From the NCBI GenBank assembly GCA_032718475.1, contig JAUCBJ010008342.1, positions 1 to 47,581 on the forward strand: DNA of 47,581 bases, in the 5' to 3' direction. The stretch's first letter is position 1. Each line of letters starts with the position of its first letter. Shown here in pieces: positions 1 to 10,290 of the stretch. The notes beneath the pieces were generated by a model that was not told the origin of the DNA, did no database searches, and saw only the letters and a list, made by a program, of their open reading frames with translations. Source of the DNA: Nemertoderma westbladi. Lineage: Eukaryota; Xenacoelomorpha; Nemertodermatida; Nemertodermatidae. Both the position numbers and the translations under genes were made by a program.

Positions 1-1563
1 TAACTCTTCAATTATCCTTCTAAGTGCCAAAATGGGCTCCATGGTCCCACGACCTTTACGGAACCCATTCTGATTTCCACGTAGCAGTCTCTCAATGGGA
101 TCCCTGATGCGATTTAATAGAATTCTATTGTATAGTTTTGCAGCAATCGAGATCAATGAGATTCCCCGAAAAGAACCATAGAGTGTTAGGTTGCCCTTCT
201 TGGGAACTGGCACCAACTTATTTGTTTTCATTTCTTGTGGGACTCTTGTTGTACGGTACATGTCTACTATGATGGGATAGATGAGCTTTAAACACTCAGG
301 TATTTTAAAGACCTCAGGGGGAACACCATCTACTCCACAGGCACGATTGGTCTTAATGCTCTTTGCAGCAGCCTTCACTTCTGCAAAGGAGATATCGCCA
401 ATGGGAATATCTGGGAGTACAGACTCAGACACTTTTACTTCTATAAAGTTATCAGGCAAAACCCTGTCATTATTGAGGAGCTTTTCAAAGTGGGCTTTCC
501 AACCATTGAGGCGATCGGCTGGTGATTCAGCCTTAACCTTGGTGGTTGGTTGGCTTTTCCTCCCAGTAAGCAGATTGATCGATTTCCATGCCTGGGATGA
601 TTGCCTGCTGTCGTCAGCATCATTGATGGCATCAACCTGTTGGTTTATTAGCTCCTGTAGATTAACAGAGTACTGCCTGTTCAGGGACCTAGATGCAGCT
701 TTAACTGCATTCTTGGCCGCTGTAGTCTGTTTGAGTCGGGACTCTTTCTGCGCCTTATGAAGGTCATTTCGGCACTTCTGAATTTTGTTGTCAGTCCAGG
801 GGGCCCTTTTCCTGTTTCGAGGGTATACAGGAACTGTTTCTGCAGCTGCTAACGTAACTGCTTCTGTAAAGGCAGTATAGCCCTCACAGTGATCTGCCGC
901 CTCAGAGGCAAGAGCCTCATACCTGTTGCTCAGCTGTAGTGTGAAGCTGGATCTCACACTTGGCTGTTGCAACAGAGAGGACCAGTCATGCCGTGGCAAA
1001 GCAGATTTCGTTGTTCTGCTAGCACGCAGACTAAGTCTTACCTTGGCCACAATAAGACGGTGATCACTGGAGAAGGGTCGAAGTGTAAATGCATTACAGT
1101 CTTGTATAGAGCTCCTGTATTTCCTACGAAACAGAATATGGTCTATCTGGGACTTGTGACCACTGGGTCCACTATGAGTCCATAGCTTTCCAGTTCGCTT
1201 CTTGAACTGGGTTCCAGCCGAAAAAAATCCATTTCCAGAGATAAAATCCTGAAGATGGACAGAATTTCGGTTAACACTATTGCTATAGACCCAGGGCGAT
1301 GTAGGTGATTGATGCAGACTTGCATTAAAGTCTCCCAGGAATGTTAAGAATGCATGCTGATCCACTCCATCAGTTGCTGCTTGTAGATTGTGGTAGAAAT
1401 TTATGTTACTAGTACGGTTTTTATGTCCGGTAGTAGTTACTATTTTAGTTATGGACAATTGGACAGTCTGACTGACTGGCATACTAACAAAAAGTCCTAG
1501 AGTCGTCAAATGCCTGTAGATTGTACGAAAAACTGATTGACAAACGGACAGCGAGACGGACAT
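1..1563 (-). CDS. LINE (non-LTR retrotransposon) ORF2, endonuclease plus reverse transcriptase, partial at left edge
   Basis: The minus strand is open without a stop from an ATG at 1563 to base 1, over 520 codons, so the gene leaves the window still in frame. An AP-like endonuclease lies first: a GDFNA motif near 1322-1340, and an SSDHRLIVAK motif near 1040-1070 that matches the C-terminal catalytic SDH of LINE endonucleases. A linker with WTDNKI and WKSINLLTG follows. The reverse transcriptase begins with RACGVDGVPPEVFK (about 300-345), then LVPVPKKGNL, FRGISLIS and NQNGFRKGRGT (about 45-75). These fit CR1- or RTE-type LINEs. The catalytic YADD box lies beyond the edge. Recognisable homology starts near 1400; from 1400 to 1563 the frame is open but not endonuclease-like, so the copy is probably 5' truncated there. 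The absence of stops suggests a fairly young insertion. Confidence 0.9.
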   Translation of the reverse strand, partial: MSVSLSVCQSVFRTIYRHLTTLGLFVSMPVSQTVQLSITKIVTTTGHKNRTSNINFYHNLQAATDGVDQHAFLTFLGDFNASLHQSPTSPWVYSNSVNRNSVHLQDFISGNGFFSAGTQFKKRTGKLWTHSGPSGHKSQIDHILFRRKYRSSIQDCNAFTLRPFSSDHRLIVAKVRLSLRASRTTKSALPRHDWSSLLQQPSVRSSFTLQLSNRYEALASEAADHCEGYTAFTEAVTLAAAETVPVYPRNRKRAPWTDNKIQKCRNDLHKAQKESRLKQTTAAKNAVKAASRSLNRQYSVNLQELINQQVDAINDADDSRQSSQAWKSINLLTGRKSQPTTKVKAESPADRLNGWKAHFEKLLNNDRVLPDNFIEVKVSESVLPDIPIGDISFAEVKAAAKSIKTNRACGVDGVPPEVFKIPECLKLIYPIIVDMYRTTRVPQEMKTNKLVPVPKKGNLTLYGSFRGISLISIAAKLYNRILLNRIRDPIERLLRGNQNGFRKGRGTMEPILALRRIIEEL

Positions 1564-1888
1564 ACAGACCGATAGGCTAAATTCCGCCAGATATTAAAAT
1601 TAACATTGGAAATGAGATTACCGACCAGGAAATTGACGGACAGTTTGCGCGGGATGTATAAAATACATTTTGTTTTAAACCAATATTACTCCCGTTTTAT
1701 TTCGCGGTAATTTGTTGTCACTAAAATTGTATCCCCTCCTTTAATCGTTTCCTATTTGTTTATGTTTTTAGTTTGGAAACCCAGGGAATTCTTTAGATGG
1801 ACTTCTGATTAATGCGTCACGAAAAGTGCAATATAATGATTTTGAAAAAGAAATTGGAAAATCCTTTAATGATTCTGTAAAGGAATAG
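1564..1888. other. Intergenic, nothing recognised
   Basis: AT-rich sequence between the LINE and the minisatellite. I see no coding region, RNA gene or repeat I can name. The 1530-1575 stretch has loose GACA/GACGGACA words like the (CAGA)n tails elsewhere in the window. Confidence 0.5.
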
Positions 1889-2898
1889 TCAGTGCTCGTA
1901 CTGGGTCAGTGAACGTACTGTGTCAGTGCACGTACTGTGTCAGTGCGCGTACTGTGTCAGTGCGCGTACTGTGTCAGTGCACGTACTGTGTCAGTGCGCG
2001 TACTGTGTCAGTGCGCGTACTGTGTCAGCGCGCGTACTGTGTCAGTGCACGTACTGTGTCAGTGCACGTACTGTCTCAGTTCACGTACTGTGTCAGTGCA
2101 CGTACTGTGTCAGTGCACGTACTGTGTCAGTGCACGTACTGTGTCAGTGTACGTACTGTGTCAGTGCACGTACTGTGTCAGTGCACGTACTGTGTCAGTG
2201 CACGTACTGTGTCAGTGCACGTACTGTGTCAGTGCACGTACTGTGTCAGTGCACGTACTGTGTCAGTGCACGTACTGTGTCAGTGCGCGTACTGTGTCAG
2301 TGCGCGTACTGTGTCAGTGCGCGTACTGTGTCAGTGCGCGTACTGTGTCAGTGCGCGTACTGTGTCAGTGCGCGTACTGTGTCAGTGCACGTACTGTGTC
2401 AGCGCGCGTACTGTGTCAGCGCGCGTAATGTGTCAGTGCACGTACAGTGTCAGTGCACGTACAGTGTCAGTTCACGTACTGTCTCAGTGCACGTACTGTG
2501 TCAGTGCACGTACTGTGTCAGTGTACGTACTGTGTCAGTGCACGTACTGTGTCAGTGCACGTACTGTGTCAGTGCACGTACTGTGTCAGTGCACGTACTG
2601 TGTCAGTGCACGTACTGTGTCAGTGCACGTACTGTGTCAGTGCACGTACTGTGTCAGTGCACGTACTGTGTCAGTGCACGTTCTGTGTCAGTGCACGTAC
2701 TGTGTCAGTGCACGTACTGTGTCAGTGCACGTACTGTGTCAGTGCGCGTACTGTGTCAGTGCACGTACTGTGTCAGTGCACGTACTGTGTCAGTGCACGT
2801 ACTGTGTAAGTGCGCGTACTGTGTCAGTGCACGTACTGTGTAAGTGCACGTACTGTGTCAGTGCACGTTCTGTGTCAGTGCACGTACTGTGTCAGTGC
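1889..2898 (+). repeat. 17-bp minisatellite, about 59 tandem copies
   Basis: The unit GTCAGTGCACGTACTGT repeats head to tail with no spacers. Most variation is at one dinucleotide (GCACGT versus GCGCGT), as expected from CpG decay, with rarer forms such as TTCACG, TGTACG, CTGTCTC and CTGTAAG. Because 17 is not a multiple of 3 and the plus-strand unit has no stop codon in any frame, all three plus frames are open and spell the same 17-residue periodic peptide (CQCTYCVSARTVSVHVL). The minus strand has stops in every unit. I call it non-coding satellite rather than a protein gene. Confidence 0.95.
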
Positions 2899-3520
2899 CC
2901 CAATTTTCACTCACCAATTTTCAGAATTGTAGGAGGAGATACATTTTAAGAACGGACCAATCCAAATATTTTGCAATTATGACTATTAGACAATCAGAAG
3001 CACCTATTTTGTTACTGTAGGTGTCTGACCAAGGAAATGGAAAGTAAATGGAAATATACCGGTATACATAATATGTTCTAGTATAAAAAGCGTTATGGTG
3101 AATTTTAAACATTTTCAAAAGGATTTCAAATCTGATCAACCCACCCCATAAATAATTTTTCATACCATACAATGCCTATTTGAACCATACGCTTACTGGA
3201 ACTATAAACTCTATGATAAAGGTTAATTTAATTAACTCCGTGTGCGCCTATTCCCACAACCTGTTTCAGTTCCACTAATATCTACAGTAGGTATCGTAGC
3301 CATAATTATAGGCCTCCCTCATTACGGGTATGTCGAATCTATGTAACATTATCTACACGAAGTTGGGCATTCGCGCAGCACCCGAGATACTGTAAAACTT
3401 ATGTCAAGTGTCAATTATTAGCAAATTATAAGCAGATTTAGATTCCCCCCCCCCCCCCCCCCCCCCCTCTACTTTACTTTACCACAGAGGTAACTGCAGT
3501 CTGTTTAAGACCTAAAATAC
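2899..3520. other. Intergenic with a poly-C tract
   Basis: No gene seen. A run of about 22 C lies at 3446-3467, followed by TCTACTTTACTTTACC. The flanks of this tract differ from those of the poly-C tracts near 6317 and 32530. Confidence 0.6.
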
Positions 3521-4118
3521 CTTGTTAATTTCAGCCCTCTAGCGGTATAATGGAGAACTACCGTCGGATAACCGTCACCACAATAACGCCCATTATGGTT
3601 GGTCTAACATGTATATATCTGCCAAGTTTCAGCTTGAACGGATAACAAATAATGAAATGAGATAAGTTTTTCACTTTCAGGTATTTCGCCCTCTATCGGC
3701 AGAATGGAGAACTGCAGAACGATCACCTTCCTCACAAAGACGCATCATGTGGTCTAATAAACATGTACAGTACCAATATTCAGTTTAACTAACACAATTG
3801 GGAAGGTTTACACTTTTAGACATTTCGCCCTCTAGTGGTAGACTGGAGAAATGCAGACCGTTTACAATCCCCACGAAGACGCAGGCTGTATTCTAGATAG
3901 ATCCTGTATCTCATAAGTTTCAGCTTGAACGGGTCATAAATATGTAACTAAATCAGGGATGGATTTCACTCAGACATTTCGCTCTCCAGCAGCAGGCTGG
4001 AGAACTACAGATTAGCCTCATTTGAAAGACACAGCTGAAGGTCTTCGGTCTAGTATATATCAGTCAAGTTTCAACTTAAACTGATTAAAAGCAAAGAAAT
4101 GGCAGGGTATATAACATT
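3521..4118. repeat. Four units of the ~147-bp CCCTCTAGCGG repeat family
   Basis: Copies of the core CGCCCTCTAGCGG (degenerate here) fall near 3536, 3688, 3826 and 3979. Each is followed by an 'AGACTGGAGAACTGCAGA' type stretch, then 'CCAAGTTTCAGCTTAAACNGATTA' like sequence and TTTCACTTTCAGACATTTCG. The same unit builds the arrays at 33650-37560, 38100-39480 and 40450-41840. These four copies are more diverged than those arrays and look like an older fragment. The last unit runs directly into the Ty3/gypsy remnant, in the middle of its CCCCC core. Confidence 0.85.
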
Positions 4119-5823
4119 TAGACATGTGGCCCCCAAATTTGCTGGTTTTATTTTGACCAATGATGGAATTAAAGCAGACCCTGATAAGATCAAAGCTATA
4201 ACGTCATTTCTGGTTCCAACTAACCGCACAGAGTTGCGCTCCTTTATGGGATTAGTACAACAATTGGCTCAATTCTCCAATGAAATTAGTAAAACAGCAG
4301 CTCCACTTCGTGATATTCTGAAAATTAGAAATGAATTCAGTTGGACAACTAATCATGAATTGACCTTTGAAGCTATAAAATCAGCACTTACTTCACCACC
4401 AATTTTGGCAAATTACGACCCAAATGCAGAAACCAGTCTCCAAACTGATGCATCACGCAAAAACGGCATTGGATTTGCACTATTGCAAAAATTTGATGAT
4501 GAATGGAAGCTAATACAATGTGGATCACGTTTTTTATCTGATGCAGAAAGTAGATATGCAATGATAGAATTGGAAAGCCCTTGCTATTGTTTGGGCAACA
4601 AAGAAATCACACCTCTACCTTGCTGGACTTCCAACATATTCCATAGTAACTGATCACTGTTCATTAGTCACGATTTTCAACAAATACACCCTGGACATGA
4701 TTGATAATGTAAAACTGCAAAATTATAAAATGCAACTTAGCGCATACCAATTGAAGGTCATATGGCGTAAAGGTACTGAACATAATATACCTGATGCCTC
4801 CAGTAGACGACTGTTAAGGAAGACTCAACAGTGGATAAGTTTTAGTTTTAGTTTTAATTTTAGTTTAGTTTAAGTTTTAGCATTAGTTAATGCAATTGAA
4901 TCAGGATTTCAAATCCCTGAAAAGTACCCTCAATATATTTTAATGTTTAAGAAAATTTGGGACCAACTAACCACAGATGAAGGAATAATATTATTCGGTA
5001 AACGTTTAATCATACCACAAGCTATGCGAAAAGAAGTAATGGCTAGATTACATGATTCCCACCAAGGGATCGAGAGAACTAAGCGACGTGCCAGAGAAGC
5101 TGTTTACTGGCCTGGAATAAATAATGATCTAACAATTATAGTGAAATTATGCACTAAATGTCAAGTTCGTTTACCAAGTAACCCAAAAGAACTACTGATC
5201 AAGGATCCTTTACCAAGCCGAGTGTGTGAATCAGTTTCCACTGACTTGTTTCAGTATGGTGGTTCCCATTACTTAACATATGTTGATCTTCTCTCCGGGT
5301 TTCCGTTTATAACTAGCTGGCGTTATACTCCGACATCCCAGGATGTCAAATGCGCAATTCGCAAATATTTTGTACAAACTGGAGTACCTGTATGTCTACG
5401 ATCGGATGGAGGTCCGCAATATAGCGCCAAATTATTCCAATAATTCTTAAATATATGGGGCGTTTCATGGATCGCATCAACACCACACTATCCCCAATGA
5501 AACGGATTCGCTGAAGTAACAGTCAAAACCCTAAAAAATCTAGTTGCCAAAACCAATGGTAACATCGGTTCTGACGAATTTTTAAATGCCCTACTCGAAC
5601 TACGCAATACCCCGAGAATAGACGGTCGGTCACCTGCGGTCATTTTATATGGGCACCCCCTACGTTCCCAAGTTCCTGCCCATTACCGCAGTTTCGCGTC
5701 ATCTTGGCAACGATCCGCTTCCAAGGCTAATGAAGTAGCTGTCAGGGAAGCTCTGAGAAGTAAAACAGACTATGATAAAACCGCGAGCCCTTTAAAACCA
5801 TTAGCTACTACTGTTCTGTGATA
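4099..5823 (+). pseudogene. Ty3/gypsy-type LTR retrotransposon pol remnant (RT end, RNase H, integrase)
   Basis: 4099-4653 encodes the end of a reverse transcriptase (FAGFILTNDGIKADPDK, LRSFMGL) followed by RNase H (QTDASRKNGIG, SRYAMIELE). One extra base near 4575 throws the RNase H tail into another frame, which then carries VTDHCSLVTI and EHNIPDASSR up to a stop near 4871. The integrase follows at 4943-5443: an HH-CC zinc finger (HDSHQG...LCTKCQ), the first catalytic D in STDLFQYGG and the second in RSDGGPQY. The same frame is broken by TAA at 5441 and TGA at 5498, yet continues as integrase (NGFAEV holds the expected E) to about 5821. Gag, protease, most of the RT and both LTRs are missing. 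This is a dead fragment. An (AGTTTT)-rich stretch at 4837-4880 separates the two parts. Confidence 0.88.
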
Positions 5824-6091
5824 GCTTGCCTCCTTGTTATATTTATGCAATGCTAACCGGCAATTTGCCCCCTAGCGGCAGACAAAGGAACTATAAAAGT
5901 CTGTCTGTGTGTAGGATTTCTAATTAAACAACGATCAGGACATGCATCATTAGGATGAATCTAATGAATAGTGCTATAATTACGAGGGAGAGAGAGAGAG
6001 AGAGAGTTTGCTCTACTACTGTTCTGTGTTAGCTTGCCTCCTTGTTATATTTATGCAATGCTAACCGGCAATTTGCCCCCTAGCGGCAGAC
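5805..6091 (+). repeat. 79-bp direct repeat pair around an (AG)n microsatellite
   Basis: 5805-5884 and 6013-6091 are near-identical (CTACTACTGTTCTGTG...GCCCCCTAGCGGCAGACAAA). Between them lies unique sequence with (GA)n at about 5984-6007. The left copy begins inside the last codons of the gypsy remnant, and each copy ends with the CCCCCTAGCGGCAGAC core of the ~147-bp family. It may be a local duplication or the ends of a small element; I cannot tell which. Confidence 0.8.
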
Positions 6092-6722
6092 AAATTATTA
6101 TAGTTATAAATTATTATAGTAAATTATTATAGTTATAGGGGGGCCTACATATATATATATATTATTATGGTTAGAGTTTTCACTTTTGATAACTTATATA
6201 CCAAATAATTATATTAATTCAGAAATAGGACTTGTCAGAGATACTGTAGTAAGATCGTCGTGGTGGCCTAAGTGATCTCTGCCGTAACGCCATACGCTGC
6301 GGACCATTCCTCATTGCCCCCCCCCCCCCCCCCCCCCCCGCCCCGTCAAAGTTCCAAGTAAATCCATTTCAGAAATAAATATAAATAAATTTATCATATA
6401 GATTTATCCACAATAAATAAAAAGTAGGGTTAGCACTTTGGGAAATCTGGTGTCTAGAAATATTAAAAGCAAACACACTATCCAACAAGTTGTAGATCAG
6501 TTCAGACGGCAAATAAACTCAACCAATGTATTTTATTGACAATGCGATGTCGTTGAGTTAGCCCTTTATAAATTCTGTGGTCGCAAAATATTCAATTCAA
6601 ACACACTATCCAATGTTTTGTAAATCAGACAACATAAAGTCAGGCAATGCTTTTTTTTATTAACAACAAAATGTCTGGAGTTAGCACTTTATGATTTCTG
6701 CGGTCGCAAAATATTAAAATCA
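6092..6722. repeat. Dispersed repeat: poly-C tract plus ~123-bp tandem units
   Basis: AT-rich (TTATTATAG)n-like sequence and (AT)n near 6150 lead to a poly-C tract at about 6317-6340. After it come about three tandem units of ~120-125 bp, each starting TTAGCACTTT (near 6430, 6557 and 6681) and containing GCAAACACACTATCCAA. The same block, poly-C included, recurs at 32510-32940, and the part before the poly-C recurs at 33290-33370. The last unit here is cut at 6722 by the foldback element and resumes at 31886. Confidence 0.8.
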
Positions 6723-6909
6723 GGATAGTTCTTTTTACAGAACACAGCAGAACACAGTAGAACACAGCAGAACACAATAGAATACAGTAGGAACATAGGC
6801 GAACACAGCTGTAATTAAAATCTACACCAAAAAATAACACACTTGGGAAAGTACCGGACTTAATCATACAACTGTAAGATGTCAATTACATATTTAAATT
6901 AAATGGCGG

Positions 6910-8107
6910 TGTAAAAGCTTTTGTGGGATATAACTGGCCCTTTTGCTTCGCAATCCAGTTTCCCTTAATGCGCTCAAATACTCTAAAGAAAAACTCCCTA
7001 ACTCAAATGGTGCAAGCTACCTACCGGCTGATTGGCTGATTTGCTGTACGTATGGCCTCTCTGTTCTGTTCGATCAACCAACCAGAGCAAGGTCAACCAA
7101 GCAGAGTGATTCATCCTGTGTGTTGGCTAAGGGCTGCAAAAACCCGAATAGTTCGGCATTTAGACATTCGTGGAATCTGTGGAATATGGAGCTTTGCCAA
7201 TGAGAGCTTTTCCTCTTTGTGTTGAAAGCTACCTGCAACAGCTCACAGGGTTCAGTATGTGTATTCTTCCACAGCCCAAAACACCGGCTTTGGAACCTCC
7301 GTGTTTCAGTCTTTAGCCCTACATTAGTATGCTTAATTATAGAACGTATATCTGTTATCTCACCAATCCATAACATAACTTAACAATTGAGTCACTCACT
7401 AACCAATTCACACTGCATTCATAACCATTCATAACTTAACATTTTACTGCTATTTACTGTCGATTATTCATTATATTTGTTGATGGAATATTATATTTGG
7501 AATACTGATAAATAATCAGACACCCCAATCTTCTTGATATACTAAAGGTTAGAGAGACAGGTTACATATAACGATTGCGACTTACATTAAGTGGTTTGAA
7601 GTGAATCTAATGCTATTTCATAGGCCCTACATGTATTGTCTGTTGTTCTCTTTATATGTGACTAAAATTAGTGAAGGTCGGCAGATCAGTGTGCAGCATT
7701 GTGCAGTATTGTGTATGATTGTGACTGATAACAAAGCATCTCCTAAAGAATGCGCCATATACGTGAATCTATAGCCATCCCGTTGTGTCTAGTTTAAGTC
7801 ATAACTCTGTTTATATATTTAGAGCGCCATGTCCTAAAGGAACTGTTAATATTCCCGAAAGTGAATAATATTTGTCAGAGATTATATATATTACGACCAG
7901 TCGAATAATACAGTAGGCCTACCCCGCAATACGGTTAGGCTTCCGAATCCAGTCTCCCGGGTATATCCAGCGGGTGAATGATCGCGCATAGACTGGCTTC
8001 GGCTAATGTAGTGTATCAAATACTTGTCATAGGCTAAAGACGATCTATTATCTAGAAGACATCCCAATTTGGCAGGTTAAACTGCTAAAGGTCTGAAAGC
8101 GCGAACA
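6910..8107 (+). repeat. 5' LTR of outer BEL element (LTR A)
   Basis: A 1198-bp direct repeat, near-identical to 30250-31444. It starts TGTAAAAGCTTTTGTGGG and ends AAGCGCGAACA, the TG...CA ends expected of an LTR. A CCAAT-like GATTGGCTGATTT lies near 7029. The short ORFs that cross it have no recognisable product. Relative to the 3' copy it has a 4-bp insertion (CCGG) near 7024 and a few substitutions. Confidence 0.95.
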
Positions 8108-10290
8108 ATAACAGATATAGCTTCTGTATTGCAGTAGGCAATAAAGCTGAAGTACCGGCAACCGGTACCCAGTAGGCCTGACTACCTAACCACCCGGACC
8201 AGTACCTACAGCAGTACAGGTACAGCAGTATTATTCGAATTTGATAATTATATACCGGTAGGCCTTAATATTAAATCAGGGAGGGACCGCCCTGGTTTTT
8301 TATTGAGATTTTACTTATTTCTGTCAAGTTTTATTTATTTGTAGGCCAATATTGAGCAGAAGACGTGTAAGCCTGCCCAGATTGTACAGATAATTTGTAG
8401 GCTGGACTGTTGTCTAACTGTTGTTAAGTCTGAGGGGACTGTAGTGTGTGTAGAGCGTATGTCCGAAAAAGTACTAGTTAGGAAAGTAGGGGCTGCCAGT
8501 GCTGTGAGGTGAACCCCCTCGAAAGAATAAGTCGTACTACTGGGTTAGAACGCATACTAACTAACCATTTCGGAGTCTGCATATACTGTAGTGTATTTAG
8601 GCTTGATAGTAGTCTGCCAGCGTTTGGTCTGTACTTTGTTTGTGTAGTCTGTACGGGTAGCGTAATATTTCTTACTTAGATAATTTGTAGGCTGGATTTT
8701 GTCTGGCTGTTGTTAGGTCTGAAGAGATTTCGGTGTGTGTAGAGTGTATGTCCGATAAAGTGCCAGTTGGGAACGTAGGGGCTTCCAGAGCTGTGAGGTA
8801 AACCCCCTTGAAAGAATAAGTCGTACTACTGGGTTAGAACGCATACTAACTAACCATTTCGGAGTCTGCATATACCGTAGTTTGTTTAGGCTTGATAGTA
8901 GTCTGTCAGTATTTGGTCTGCATTTTGTTTGAGTAGTCTGTACGCGTAGCGTAATATTTATTATTCAGAGTTTATGCGATTATTCGCAACATTCATATCC
9001 CCAAGTTTATTCCTACAGTAATTGTGCTTGTTATATATACCGTTATAGTTAAATTAACCCTGGTACTACATCAGGGCTGCTTGGCGTAGGTAAAGACTGG
9101 TGATTTTGTGCCCCGGTCACTCCGGCAGATACCGTGGTTCTTTTAGCTGTTCAAGTATTTTTAACTACTGATTATTTGTTGTATAAGTACTTGTACCTAA
9201 TTTAGGGTTTAGTGTACAGTGCTTTCCAAAGGTAATTAGTGTGTAGGCAGTGTATTTGTGTTGTAAAGTGGTTAATAGGCACGTTGGTTCTGGTAGACCG
9301 TGGTAATTAACTTCTAGGTAGGAACACTCCGTGATACATAACGTAGTACTTATAGCGATACGGCTATAAGTCGTCAGACGGTGGTATTTTCCTATCTGGA
9401 CAACGCAGTATATTTACTACTACTTATTATTTTCAAAATACCGTAGTACCCTGTCCGTTGTAATAACCAGATATTCTAACCCTTTGTTAGGCTGGTTTGT
9501 AGACTTCTTGTAAAATTACCCTGAAATTTCGTACTTGTAAATTTTTGTGTTTATTTAGAGATTGTAATCTCACACCGAATTGTACGTAATTTGTAGTATT
9601 AAGTAACTTAGTTAAATTAGAATTATTTGTTTTAGTGTCCAACAAGTAGCACTCCACTGAGAGCGCACAGCTTCTGTGTAGTGACTCCCCCCAGAAATAA
9701 TAACATTTATTTCAAATATTGACAAAACCCATTTTAACGGGTATATATATTATAAATCACCTCAAACGATTTATAAATAGTAGGCCTGCCATACAACAAT
9801 TAGGTCTCAATATCAGTTGGACTACTGCTTAAATCACGGTAATAAGGTAAGTTAAAGTAACCAAGTAACCCTAAAATTCAGAAATTCAATTATTCTAAAA
9901 TAATTGATATACCGGTATTTACAATAGGCTTATTATATTTATTTCTATAAATTTAGGCTGAAATTATACCGGTATTCTGTAATTAATTCTAGTCCATAAT
10001 TTTACTTATATATACTATAAGTGTAAGCTGTATACTGGTATTCACGATAGGCATATTATATATTTATATATTTGTGCTGAAATTACATACCGGTATTCTG
10101 TGACAAATCTAGTCTGTAATAATACTTATATATATACTATAAGCATACCGGTATTCTAATATATTATATATATATCACGTTACACTGAGTAGCAGTATCG
10201 GTAATTAATTACTAGGCTAACAGTGATACTGAATTACTAGACTTGCTTTAACTGTAATATAGCAGTAGGCATTCAACTGTACAAACAAAC
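8108..10290 (+). other. Untranslated leader of outer BEL element with internal repeats
   Basis: About 2.2 kb between LTR A and the gag start, without a credible ORF. It begins ATAACAG right after the LTR, where a primer-binding site would sit; I could not match it to a tRNA. A 290-bp tandem duplication (8388-8677 and 8678-8967) is unique to this copy; the inner element has the segment once (from about 18588). The 3' part (about 9905-10170) has tandem ~105-bp units, each carrying ATACCGGTATTC, also found in the inner element at 19810-20060. Confidence 0.8.

Noticed and set aside
281-760. 159-codon plus-strand ORF
   Set aside because: It is antisense to the intact LINE frame and has no recognisable features.
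1889-2898. CRISPR array
   Set aside because: Units are contiguous with no spacers, and the DNA is eukaryotic.
1909-2949. Long plus-strand ORFs in three frames with a repeated Cys-rich peptide
   Set aside because: They arise because a 17-bp unit without stops repeats in all three frames. No start context, domain or splice evidence supports a protein.
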